Source: Phialocephala subalpina (Eukaryota; Ascomycota; Leotiomycetes; Helotiales; Mollisiaceae). From it: 64,000 nucleotides of DNA. Shown piece after piece: positions 21,392-32,498 of the stretch; within the stretch, counting starts at the first letter, position 1; every line of letters begins with the position of its first letter. Under the pieces are notes generated by a model. It was not told where the DNA came from, made no database searches, and saw nothing but the letters and a program-made list of their open reading frames with translations. Location: positions 627,558-691,557 of the forward strand of contig FJOG01000026.1 of assembly GCA_900073065.1 (NCBI GenBank), read 5' to 3'. The position numbers and the translations under genes were made by a program.

Positions 21392-21740
21392 ATGCAGTTC
21401 AACCTCACATTCTTTGCCGCGATGCTCCTCGCGCATGGTAGTCTTGCCTTTCGCCGTGATCTCGACTAGTCCCCCGAGAACTCTCAGGAGAAGACATGAG
21501 AGAACAAGAGATGTGCTGCACCAATGACTGTCAATTTTGTCGCCCAGACTGGGGATGTGATGTAAGTTACACACCTGCCAATCGCCTCACAGGGGGAAAT
21601 GCAGTCATATGAAATGGCTGACAGCTTGATAGAACGTAGCAAACATGAATTATGACTGCATGAAAGCCCCGAAACTATTCAAAAAGGCGAGTTCTCATGA
21701 CGCCTCAGACACTCGTCCCGGGTATATTCGTCAAAGCTAA
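21392..21740 (+). CDS. Small cysteine-rich secreted protein (effector-like candidate)
   Basis: Three small exons join in frame: 21392-21437, 21488-21561 and 21633-21740, separated by introns of 50 and 71 bp (GTAGTC..CTCAG and GTAAGT..ATAG), giving 75 residues. The N-terminus MQFNLTFFAAMLLAHG is a short secretion signal. The mature part has six cysteines: the second exon reads MCCTNDCQFCRPDWGC, and the last cysteine lies nine residues on, in the third exon, giving C-C-x3-C-x2-C-x5-C-x9-C. The C-terminus is basic, then polar. Small secreted proteins with six cysteines, probably in three disulfides, are typical of fungal apoplastic effectors or antimicrobial peptides; the actual role is unknown. 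Without the first intron the signal frame would stop early, so splicing decides whether the gene is intact. Confidence 0.6.
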
Positions 21741-23742
21741 CGAAACCTCAACGTTTCAGTGCTGCTATCTTGACCTGGAAATCCCGAGGAAACGCGATGA
21801 GTATAATGACCAGGATACTTTCCACCAACGACCCTCATATATTCCGGAGGCGCTGGAAAAATTGTTGAGTGAGGTCAACGTGTCGCCTTGCTCCTAGGGT
21901 GGGAGCCTTTTGAAGTGCGTGAGACGAGCGTTGGCTCTGCAGTGTTGGGAGAGCTTTGGCAGTAGTATCGGGTTGTAAGCCCTGTCGGGACTTTGAACAA
22001 TAGAATATTGAAGCAGTATCCTACCTTGCACGCACTGTACGAGAAACTTCATAGGCCAGCAGAATTCATTGCAGAAGCTGAGAACTTCTCTAGCTTTCGC
22101 CTCGTACGTATGTTTGTGGTATCCGTGCCGAGTGTGTTTTCCTGAACATGGCATGTGTCTTGCAGCATTCCGAAATTGTCCCAAACACAGTATCTCTATC
22201 TCAGACGCGACAATAATGTTGTATATGCAGAGTTTGGGCACAGACAGGTTCGGGAGGAAGGAGGGGCATTGGAATCGCGATTTCGTTGTAGCAAGGTCTC
22301 TAGTGCTTTCTAGAGGCAGTCCTACTATGGCAGACGTGATTATAGTAGAATGTTCACACTTCTCGTCTGCGACTCTTCAGGTCCAGGCTTCGTGTTCAAG
22401 GCTTTCGAGTCGCGTTGTGGAGGGGTCGTGAAATCGAGGAATCGTTTGCCGTCAATGCCCCAAAGCAGCAAGGCAGTAGTTTGAAATAATTTCGCAGACC
22501 GTCGAACGGTGTATTCTAATATGTAGAGATAAGTTCAGGCGATGTCCAGAACATGAGGACTTGTTTCATGTTCAAAGGTGAGAGAAGGTTAGAAATGCGT
22601 CGTCGACCAACAGGTTGGACTATTTTGCCACCTGTCACCGCCTTTCACTTTTGGACATCTGGAGTTCCAGCCTCCAAGATTCCTCATCGCAAAAGCAAAT
22701 ACCAGCACTGAAGTCCTACATAATCAACTCCTCCGCGGCCGTCACGGCGAGCATGCGTCACGACTCTCCGCCGCAGTCAGGACCACCTTCAGTGCTGACG
22801 TCGATACCAACATTTATCCCAAGATCTCTAGTCAACGTCTTCCGCGGCAGATAATGCGGTGACCCCGGAGATGCACAACATTGCTTGTCGAGAGATAAGG
22901 AGCAGATAAGGTGGAATACAAGACATATATCTACCCTCAAGAACCCGCCAAGTCTCCGGTCTTCAAAGATATCGATTCTCTCCAAGCCTTGCGCACGGCT
23001 TGGCTGCATCAAGTTCATCGCGGCCTCGACCTGACAGGCTGACATATGGAAGCCCCTGAGCCTCCAAGACGTCCTTATCTCAAGGCGTGGGACTGAGACA
23101 TTGGCTGATGGCGTTTCGATTTTCTTTTTGGAAACATCCGTTTCTTCTTTCCTATCAAGAGGTCAGATTGCGTTGCGATGTCGCATGGAGTTGGTGCTCA
23201 ATGTGATCTGGCTGCAACATGCTTCCAGCCAAGTCAAAGTAAAGAATTACGATAGGTACAACCCCAGTATCCAGATCTCCGTGGAGGCGAGGGCATCAAC
23301 ACTTCTTTATACTTCTCATGATTTTCAATTCAGCGTATTCGCCAAGCTTCTTGCATTCGCCTATGCTCGGTTGGCTGAAAGATCGCACACAATACGACCC
23401 CATTTTAACATTGCCCGTGGAGAAAGAAACATGTCCAAGGCTTCAAAGATAAGGAATCCACACGTCCAAGGAGATCTCCAACTTCATTCAGTAGAATGAA
23501 GTCGCAGAATGCTTGCTCTATATGAGGAAGGTGCATCTCAAATATATCCTCTTTCAACCACACAGTTCATCCACTCCTTCTACATTAGGATATCTAGTAT
23601 ATTCGCACACAAATCACGTTGTAGCACTGCCTTCGACTCGCAAACACGGGTCTCAAAATCTCCCAGCTCTGGGAAGCTCCAGCTGTTAACCCTCTCAATC
23701 GCAAAGCTCAATCCATTCCAATTCTCAACCCTCTCAACAAAT
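21741..23742. promoter_or_regulatory. Long upstream region of the nitrate transporter with NirA-like and GATA sites
   Basis: No gene is supported in these 2 kb. Two exact matches to CTCCGHGG, the NirA consensus of Aspergillus, lie at 22731-22738 (CTCCGCGG) and 23277-23284 (CTCCGTGG). Six HGATAR (AreA/NIT2-type GATA factor) sites occur between 22893 and 23452: 22893, 22904, 23075 (reverse), 23152 (reverse), 23250 and 23447. This is what a nitrate-induced, ammonium-repressed promoter should look like. Binding is inferred from consensus only. Confidence 0.65.
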
Positions 23743-25533
23743 ATGGCAGAACCTTCTTCTTCTCCTGTATGTGAAATCTTTCCCTTGATTTGAAGAGATC
23801 TTCAGAGCCGAACTCTTCGCGAGTACTGCGATCTCGGCTCCTCAGCTCCTCGAATCCAACATTATACTTTAAATCTCATACTGATTCGTCTAAAGGGCTC
23901 GGTTTCATGGTCGCGTTCCTTTCATGGTACATCCGTTTGTCCAGACATCTCATCTTCCATCCTAACGTGTGACAGGTATGCGTTCCCGCCGCTGTTGACT
24001 CTCGCGATCAAGAAGGATCTCCACATGAGCCAAAACCAATATGCGAACTCCAACATCATGTCTCTTACCGGCACCCTTGTCATTCGACTGATTTCGGGTC
24101 CTCTTTGCGACAAGTTCGGTCCTCGTTATGTCTTCGTTGGCTGCCTGCTCGCCGGTGCCAGTATGTATAAACCCCGCCCTAATTCTACTATTCCGTAAGG
24201 AGTCGCGCTCCCGAAGAGCACGGCTCCTCGACTCCTCGACTCTTCAGCCTCCTTTGAAACCACTTACTAACTTCTTGTAGTCCCAACTGCCCTCGCTGGC
24301 ACCGTCACAATGCCTACGGGACTCATCGTTCTCCGATTCTTCATCGGTGTTCTCGGTGCCTCATTCGTGCCTTGCCAGGTTTGGTGCACGGGTTTCTTCG
24401 ACAAGAATGTTGTTGGTACTGCGAACGCACTGGCCGGTGGATGGGGTAACTCGGGCGGTGGCATCACAGTGAGTCTCGCTGAATCCACAATCCACAAACC
24501 TTTACTAACCAAATATAGTATTTCGTCATGCCCGCCATTTTTGACTCCCTGATGAAGCGCCAACATCTCACTGCACATGTTGCATGGAGAATGTCCTTCA
24601 TCGTTCCATTCATCATCATCACTGCCCTCGCTATGGGAATCCTCTTCACAACCGAGGATTGCCCAAGCGGAAAATGGGCCGATCGTCACCAACCTCTCGA
24701 TAACATCGTGCTAGATGCTGCCGTCGACTTTTCCTCTCAGGAGAAGATCCCAACTGAGAAACCGGAGACCAAGGATACCGAGGCAGCTGAGCACGAGCCT
24801 ACTGCCATCGACAAGGCTGAGGGAGAAGTCATTGTCGCACCAACCTTGAAAGAAGGTCTCCAGGTTTTCTTCTCTCTCCAGACCCTCGCCCTCGCTGCTC
24901 CATATGCTTGCTCATTCGGTACGTACTCTCCATCCCCTCTGATTCCCTTCTCCCACCTTCCCCACACACAGACTAATCCAAATTCCAGGCGGTGAACTCG
25001 CAATCAACTCCATTATCGGAACCTACTACCTAAAGAACTTCCCCAAGCTAGGCCAAACCGGTTCCGGCCGCTGGGCAGCAATGTTCGGCTTGTTGAACGT
25101 CGTCTTCCGCCCTCTCGGTGGTGTCATCGGTGACCTGCTCTACAAATACACCGGCACCGTCTGGTCCAAGAAGCTCCTCATCACCTTCCTCGGCATCTCG
25201 ATGGGTTGTTTCGAGCTTGCCATCGGTCTCATGAACCCCAATCGCAAATCTCTCATGTTTGGCTTGATTGCTGGTCTTGCGATCTTCATGGATGCTAGCA
25301 ATGGTGCTAATTTCGCGGTTGTTCCTCATGTTCACCCTTTCGCCAATGGAATTTTGAGCGGAATAGTTGGTGCGAGTGGAAATCTTGGTGGAATTGTGTT
25401 TGCCATTATCTTTAGGTATAATGGGACGCATTATGCGAAGACGATTTGGATTATTGGGGCGATTAGTATTGGGGTTAATGTTGCTTGCAGTTGGATTAGA
25501 CCGATTCCTAAGAAGCAGATTGGTGGGCAGTAA
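23743..25533 (+). CDS. nrtA: High-affinity nitrate transporter (NNP family)
   Basis: Exons 23976-24160, 24281-24468, 24519-24918 and 24989-25533 are secure. The N-terminal exons 23743-23766 and 23808-23926 are in frame, but the 41-bp intron between them is short and that acceptor is uncertain. The model totals 486 residues. Diagnostic features of NrtA/CrnA-type nitrate porters: [16 protein letters not shown] in helix 1, [30 protein letters not shown], the nitrate signature [17 protein letters not shown], a large hydrophilic loop between helices 6 and 7, and the second signature [19 protein letters not shown]. It imports nitrate/nitrite across the plasma membrane with protons. Nitrate and nitrite reductase genes, often adjacent, are not in this window. 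NirA-like and GATA sites lie upstream. Confidence 0.9.
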
Positions 25534-26214
25534 ATTGGTTGCACAGTACTCTGTTTCGAGATTGCATGGGGAGAGGAGAATAGTTGTGCGAAGGAGATGG
25601 AAATGTGGAGGATATACCAAGGGTCCGCATGATGAGAAGAGTTCAAGATTGTCGTTTCTGTATCGTTGTTAGAACCCGCCTACTCAAGTAAATGAGAGCA
25701 TGACTTGTCGTCAATCATTAGTTTTTATTTTAATTCTGTATATTTATATTAATTTCTTACTTCGTTCCTACCTTCTCTTTGCTTGTTCTCCATCCCAAAT
25801 GCTGAATATTACTTCTGCTGAATATTGCAAGGTCGTATCTCGGCTAGCTCGCGGTCCAAGCTAGGCTTGTGGGTTAGCTGTAGATATAGTCAGCAAGATC
25901 CTGATCTTGGCTCACCAGTTAGGCACAGCTCTGACTGAGCCAGGCCTGCAATGTGCAACATGCACTAATCTCAGAGTGTCAACCGCGTGTATCATGCAGA
26001 CCATCAGGAGAATGCAAGGCATGGTGGGAAGACTGCTAGACTGGGAGATGCAAGCGGTGATTCAGGGATCAGCAAGCAAAACGGGAATCACTTCATACGT
26101 GACATGCACATTTTCTTCCTTTCGATTCTTGAAGCGCATCTTGTGTTATCATCTAAAGACGGTCATTCACAGTATTTGAAAAGCATCGTTCTACCCAAAG
26201 CCCGACATCCCATG
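25534..26214. other. Intergenic
   Basis: 3' flank of the nitrate transporter. Plus-strand ORFs of about 90-115 codons at 25907-26331 show no motif and no splice support. Confidence 0.4.
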
Positions 26215-26466
26215 TCACCTCCAATAAACTTCTTTTTCCCATCTCTTGGCCCCGATCCTCTCCCAAATAGCACCAGTATCCGTGCTAAAGCCTACCAACG
26301 TGTACATCGGCCATCTACACTTCCAGCATAGAATCCCGAGCCGAGTTTGCGAGTCATCTCGAGGTGCCATGCAGGAACTCGAGAGGCAGTAGGGCTCGTG
26401 CCATCGGCAATTTTGGGGGATCTTCGTTATTTTGGTGGGGTCGGGTGGCATGTAGGAAGGGTCCAT
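26215..26466 (-). CDS. Small putative zinc-binding protein, paralogue 1
   Basis: From the ATG at 26466 the frame encodes 83 residues. After a proline-rich start (MDPSYMPPDPTKITKIPQN) come NCRWHEPYCLSSSC and, about 20 residues later, ILCWKCRWPMY: a CxxC knuckle plus additional Cys/His residues that could bind one zinc ion. The C-terminal third is Trp-rich and basic. I do not recognise a named family. Support for it as a gene comes from a related frame 0.5-0.8 kb away (26983-27222) that shares ITKIP, EPYCL and the CxKC..WP.Y block. The next ATG upstream is out of frame, so this start is preferred. Confidence 0.5.
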   Translation of the reverse strand: MDPSYMPPDPTKITKIPQNCRWHEPYCLSSSCMAPRDDSQTRLGILCWKCRWPMYTLVGFSTDTGAIWERIGAKRWEKEVYWR

Positions 26467-26982
26467 TGTCGGCAATGTGAGTGTGGTATTCTTGTTGCTA
26501 TTGTGGTATTTGCAAAAGCCGCTTGATATTGGAAGGCTGTGGATGTTTGTTGAGAGTTGGGAAGTGGAGAGGGGCTACGAGATTCTTGAGATTATATAGA
26601 TTGTTGTTCGCGGGGATGATTCAAGATCTTTCCACAAGACGACGTGCCCCGACTCACGTCTTTTCTCTTAGGTCAAATTTTATTCACATGCATTCCAATG
26701 CTTGCAATCACTTCTTCCAAGGGGTACTACTCTCAGATCCAACGTATTACTGGTATTGAAAGGCATCGTTGCATTTCTTAAGTATTTCTGACATTAGGCT
26801 CTATGTATCTCCGTATCTCGCTTCATCGCTTTTCGAGTGTCCATCAACTCTTCTCCTCGGCACCCATCCACGCTATTATAGATGCCATCTTGAATTAATA
26901 GGGGCGTCCAGATTTCTATAGTGACCATTCCAACCGGGTGACCCAGCTGCCAATGCCTGCCATCCCATCTTTGTGTTTCAAC

Positions 26983-27222
26983 TCACTCCGCTCGGTAAGT
27001 TGGCCAAAAGCACTTCGCACATAGGTTGGTGTTGCGGTGCAGCCCGTATGTACGGTATCGCTCCTTACAATCCAGGCAATAGGGCTCACCATCAAAATAG
27101 TTCAAGGGGATTTTAGTAATAATTTCCGGTTTGGGGGTACGAGAGACATGTTGCTGGAGGTTTTCGGGTCTGAAGTTCCTGGGAGAGAAATTCTTTGCAG
27201 AAAGATTGACTTCTTGTGGATT
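26983..27222 (-). pseudogene. Small putative zinc-binding ORF, paralogue 2 (no in-frame start)
   Basis: The minus-strand frame between a TAA at 27223-27225 and the TGA at 26983-26985 reads PEIITKIPLNYFDGEPYCLD, then CKERYR, then NLCAKCFWPTY. It matches paralogue 1 (ITKIP.N....EPYCL; C.KC.WP.Y) over about 45 residues, with both CxxC-type pairs kept. There is no in-frame ATG, so it is either a remnant, the last exon of a spliced gene, or has lost its start. An ATG at about 27149 lies in another frame and hits a stop. Confidence 0.45.
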
Positions 27223-29985
27223 TTAAGGGTTGAATATGTTCTTCAAGTGGCTGGGAATTCCTGTCTATTGTGTACGAGGTGGGTTTGAGAGGAGAGAAGG
27301 ATGTGAAAGGCTTGCCTGAGCTTTTTTATAGAAAGTGTCAGGCTCGATAGTTAAGTAGAAACTTCCCAAGGCTATTGTGATGATGCAGCGGTCTATTGTT
27401 GCGCATGTTATGCCCTGGTGGAAGCATGTGGAATTCTATTCAAGCCTTGGACATCGCGATCATTCAAAACCCGGAGTTTCAAACGACGTAAAAATGGTCA
27501 GCCTAGCGTTTTGCTTCTTGGAGGACTTTGATAAGCAGCCATACAGCTATCCTTCTACACAAATCTGTTAGCTCTGAGTTTTTGAGCCCTAGTTCTTCGC
27601 CTCGTAGCTTTTGGCTCAAAACTGAAAGGGGAATGTCGTTTCGACGTCGAGTCACGTGCTGGACCAAATGCACCAAAAATAATGTTAGTTCCTGCCTATA
27701 ACATGTTCAGCATAGGCTGTGTCTATTGGAGTACGTCTGAAACTCTCACATATGTTTTTTTTTTGCAAGAAAACGCTTGATTATAATTCTTGCGCGCTTC
27801 TCTTGATGGCCGACGCGAAATTTTGAAAGGGGGACTTAGCGAGATGCTCCCGCCTAGCATCCTTGGAACTTGCATTAACCATCTTACCAAATGAAACGAA
27901 ACCGTAATGTGCGTCAGAAAATCCAATATAGATGATGTATTCGTCAACATCGAAGAATAGTGAACTTTAGCCGTTGCAATATTGACAAGTGTTTGAACCG
28001 CAGTTTGGCATCAAATAAAGTTTGCACTAAGCATCACCTCGACCACAACACCACAAATGCGTATTCCGAGACGTTCTCTAGCTCTCCAGATATTCTCACA
28101 ACACAACACATATATGACTCACATCTTACCGGGCTAAATTGGTACATAAAAGAATTTCAAGGCCTGTCCGGAACCCGGAACCTCGCACTCTCAAACTACA
28201 AATTTCGTAACCACAAGAAATCAAGCAAAACAATCACAACTCAAGGGAAGGCACCCAAAATCAACCATTCAAATCGCCAACCAATTAATAACGACAACGA
28301 TATCAAACTTGAGTTCAAATTTGACTGCAAGTCCAGAAATCTCGTCAAAGACGACCAAAAACACCAGAAAGCACACCATAACAGCATCAAATGCAACAAA
28401 GTGCGCGATGATTCATCTTACTCTAGCCGATTGAGTTAAGACTGACAGCTTTCAGACCCAACACAAACGCTTTCAAAATGTCTTTCGGTAACATGCTCTG
28501 AAAGATTTTTTGCCTCTCTGCTAAGCAACAAAAAGTAGGTCGAGCACCACAAACATCGTAACGACAAAGAAGAAGAAATTGGTACTCAGATTCGGCATGG
28601 GAGGGAGACTCGGATTGGGAATGGGATCCTGTTCCAAGAAGAGGAAGACGATAAAGATGGGTCGAAGATCCACGACACGACGAACATCGGCGACGTCACC
28701 AACAACCACAACTATCATGAAGAATGACATTCCGACAACCTTGCACCATCACAACAATGTCGGCTCTACACATCGTAAGACCAGAACAACCAAAGCAAAA
28801 TCTAGAAGCAACGACAACATTTCAACACAACGACATCATACTGTCTCGACCAAAGCGTTAGAGCATCGGCATCAAAGGAGTTGCGTCAAGGTGGAAGAAA
28901 TATGAAATGGGGCTCGTCAGGGCAGAGACCTATCTTGTCACGTGAAAGAACTGTTATCGCGCACATGAGTTAGAGGTTTGGAGCAGGATCGGAGCAGGAG
29001 AAGGAAACATGGACAAGGAAGCGTAGTAAGTAGTGTCAGCTTTAGGACAGGTGGGAGTATACCCTTTCCCTCGTGGCGATCCACAAACCATGAGGTTTTG
29101 CCGGTGCTCCAGGAGTTAGAAGAGTTTGGTTGGACCGCTGTATCAAACAGGGTCTGACAGATAGAGGAGAATTAAGAAGGACATCTGGTAAAGAAACCGG
29201 ATCTGGTGATTTGACGTTTTCTGCTTGTGCTTCCTATTTCGAGAGAGTTTGTTCCGGCGGTTCCCGTAATTCGGAAGTGAGCCCCAAAAATTAGCGAGCT
29301 CGGGGAACAGTTACGTCGAAAGATGTATAGAGTGTCTAAGTTGTTTTGGAGGGCGAGGTCCTTCGGCGTCAAGCAGTGCACAGATAGAGTTCTGCGGTAC
29401 GGAAAAATAGTGCCTGTTGTTCCAAAATGCAGTCACTGTGCGGATTACCTGATTTGGACTAAGGGCAATCGCTATATGGTTGCCTGAGGACAAGATACTG
29501 GGAGGCGCACTACCCACTGCCGAAGTTGATAGCGGCGCAGTCGCGTCCCAAAATATCGTGACAAATTGAAAAGCACTGTTCGTCCATTTTTCTTCACAAT
29601 TCTTCTTCAATCAATCCATCGGGTACACAGTACAGAGATAAATGAAAGACGAGGCACGAATAGTCGTGGATAGCCGCGTCCCGCGTTCTCATCTTGTCCG
29701 AGAGGTGCCGATTTGACACGTCGAAAGGACCCTGAAACCAACAGAAGTCGGCAGCCCAACGGAATTCAAAGCATGTCTTTGTAGCAGGCTTCATCATTGG
29801 CCATCTCGACGATTCTGCAACCGTATCGTGTAGCAGGCTTCATGATTGGCTATCTCGGTTGTTGTTCCATCTTGAACAGACGTGCAGCTAAAATCGTGTA
29901 GCACAGATCGCTATTCGGTACGCCAGAACTACTCCCTGACCAGATTTATTCACATTCTGATCTATCGAGTGTGGCAACCAGCCTT
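27223..29985. other. Region without a supported gene
   Basis: Several ORFs of 60-159 codons occur. The longest (27960-28439, plus) begins with a non-ATG codon and encodes a Lys/Asn/His-rich, low-complexity peptide with a small Cys/His group near its start. The one at 28579-28905 is basic and Thr-rich. None has domain motifs or splice structure. CACGTG motifs lie at 27653 and 28939. Confidence 0.4.
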
Positions 29986-31642
29986 ATGGAAACCAATCAA
30001 GATATCTCAAATGACCCTCCCCTGAGAAAGGGTGGTTCAAGAGTGCGGCGCTATAAACCTCATTCTAAACGTGGTTGCAATACCTGCAAGCAAGTGGTTC
30101 GTTTCCCCACTGCAGCTATGGCTAATGGTATTACGACAGAATCCGGCGAGTCAAGTGTGGGGAGGAGCGACCTTCCTGTCTGCGTTGCACGAGAACGGGG
30201 CGGACATGTGACGGGTACTTCTATGGATCCAATGCCGGATCTCACCCCCCAACATCCGGTGCAAGAAGTATTTCACCACCCAATAAAAACTCTGCCTTGA
30301 TGCTCACCCAGGCCCAAAAGCCAACTATGACTACGATTTCGCCTACTCAGCTCTTCGATAACGAGCAAGAGTATCGTTCGTTCGTCTTCTTCCGAGACTT
30401 CTCTTGCTCGCGTCTGTCATACAGCTTCCCTTCCAAATTCTGGGAACAAATCCTCTTCCAGGCTTGCCACAATGAGCCAGCAGTCCGGCATGCTGCTGTT
30501 GCATTAGGCGCCCAGCATGAACGCTTCATGCTTGGAAATAAAGGTTTACTGGACATGCAGCAACCAGCCAACATCTCTGGCACATTTCCGCTAGAGCAGT
30601 ATACCAAAGCACTTCGAATGTTGGCACCCAGGCTGAAAGACACATCTGCGGACGTGGTGTTGATGGCGAGCATTCTCTTCAGTTATTTTGAGGTATGTAG
30701 CTGGCTCATATCCCATGTTCAGAACTTACTATTGTTCAGAGCCTCCGCGGACACCACGCATCGGTTGCATCTCATATTATTAATTCCGTCAAGATCATTG
30801 CTGAACTTAAAGCCACACCGAACTCGAAGTCAAATCCGTCGCTCTCAATGTCACCAATCTCCTACATGCCCCTTCGAGATCTTTCGCTTCTTTTCGTTCG
30901 ACTAGATGTCATTGACGCGGAGTTCAGAGCAATGAGTACGTTTCAAAACGGATCCTCGGACCTCGAGGGAACATATACAGCGATTGAGAAGAAAGACTTC
31001 CTGCTTAGATTCGAAACGTTGGAGCAAGCTCGAAGAGCGTTACACAACATTCGCATCGCAGCACCTCGTGCTGCAGCCAACTCGTTGGAATCTTTCAACG
31101 CATTCCAACCAGAGCTATACGCATCGTCGGCAGAATTTTCAACTGGCGTGAAGCTTCGCCAATATAGCAAAGCACTTGACCGTTTTGCTCGTATCAACAG
31201 CAAGAGGTTGAATAAGGTGGAGCAGGCAGAGATCTATAATCTCAAGATGCAAGCGATGTTGGTGGGCATGAACTTGACAACCAGTATAGGAACAGCTTTG
31301 CAGGATGATTGTGGGGTATTATGGTTTCGATGGACATTTAAGTGCAAAGAGATTGTGGCCCATGCGGAGTCGGTTGTTCGGTCTCCAGAAACCGAAAACC
31401 AAGTGCAACTTACTGGGATTGACAAGGGCATTATCTGGCCCTTGTGCTTTGCGGCTATCAGATGCCATGGAAGTGAACTAGAACGCAGAGCGATTGAACT
31501 CCTCAGAACAAAAGACAGGCAAGAAGGTGTTTGGAATAGCTTTCAAGCTGCCGATGCCGTGGAAACTCTGTTTCGAAGTGGAGAGCCAGGGTTGGGGTTT
31601 CTTGTAGAAGCCGAAGCCGTCCGACCCGACACAAAGACTTGA
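29986..31642 (+). CDS. Zn2Cys6 fungal transcription factor
   Basis: Exons 29986-30089, 30140-30692 and 30740-31642 give 519 residues in a clean frame. The first intron (30090-30139, 50 bp) starts GCAAGT, so it is a GC-AG intron; only this splice restores the zinc cluster. The cluster reads GCNTCKIRRVKCGEERP then SCLRCTRTGRTCDG, with Cys at 31, 34, 41, 48, 51 and 58. Downstream, FWEQILFQACHNEPAVRHAA and VVLMASILFSYFESLRG are typical of the regulatory domain in small Zn2Cys6 proteins linked to secondary metabolism or stress. It should act as a nuclear DNA-binding regulator; targets are unknown. The start METNQDIS is the first ATG in frame. The neighbouring amidase wreck and the catabolic cluster from 34 kb are possible former or current targets, by position only. 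Confidence 0.85.
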
Positions 31643-31675
31643 TAAAACCATACATCGCAACATATTCGGAATCTC

Positions 31676-32498
31676 GTGCGTTTGCACTTGGGTACAGGCA
31701 AGAGACTCCGGGGGATGTTACGATGTCCGCAGACACGGCAAACAAAAATGCGAACTCCGACAGACTTTATCCTCCATTGGCTTCCGCGAATGGGGCTCGT
31801 TGGACCGGAAGATACAAAACGTTGGGATGCTGCAGAGCGAAGAGAGCTTCTAGCTTACGGCTGGGATGACTTCCTTCTTCAAAATGAAGATCCAAAGATC
31901 CCTTGCCTAGCAACAGCAGATCCGAATGCGATCTCCCCACCACCACCTGGCGCAATGCCTAATCGATACACTAAAGGGCGGAAGCTAATCGTAGACTATC
32001 CTGCCCCTATTAAATGTGCGAAGGCATGCAGTGGATCCATATACGAATTTCCAGGCATGCAGCAAGCCCCGGAAACCTAGAATATGGACGAAACGTTGAC
32101 TTCGAAGCCTGGCTGGATGTATAAAGCTTCGACGCTGTTGTCTTCCCCTCCGCGGCAGATGTTGGAAAGGCAGACTCCAATGTGATTGTGGAATCTGCCA
32201 AGCGGATATGGGGGAATGGTGTGTGATATCCGAATGGCAACCGTGTGCTTCGACACTTGGGTATTCCCACTGTGCCTGTCATGATGGGATTCGTGGAGGA
32301 TACGAACATGTCTGTGAAGTTGACTCTTGCTGGAAATTCTTATGAGGAAGAAGAGCGCTAGGGGAAACGCCAGAGTTAAACCGCGATATCACTTTTTGTT
32401 CTTCCAGGGAAGGAGCTACAGGTTGGAAAGGCACACTGTCCATGACTGCCGACGAACTTGAAGCGCTTTTGAGAGCGGTGATGGCGAGTCCGAAGTGA
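31676..32498 (+). pseudogene. Amidase-signature enzyme, C-terminal remnant
   Basis: Fragments in one direction match the C-terminal half of fungal amidases (amide hydrolases of the amidase-signature family): AAERRELLAYGWDDFLLQNE, IYEFPGM, YGRNVDFEAWLD, FDAVVFPSAADVGKAD, YPNGNRVLRHLGIPTVPV, KLTLAGNSYEEE and finally MTADELEALLRAVMASPK to a stop at 32498. The pieces lie in different frames and are interrupted by stops (after the block ending at 32080, after FEAWLDV, and inside the IWGNGV-YPNGN segment). The N-terminal half with the Ser-Ser-Lys catalytic residues is missing. It begins directly after the Zn2Cys6 gene, so the upstream part was probably lost in a rearrangement. Confidence 0.75.

Noticed and set aside
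27960..28439. 159-codon plus-strand ORF with a Cys/His group near the start
   Set aside because: It begins with a non-ATG codon and is Lys/Asn-rich without a recognisable zinc-finger spacing; not enough to call a gene.
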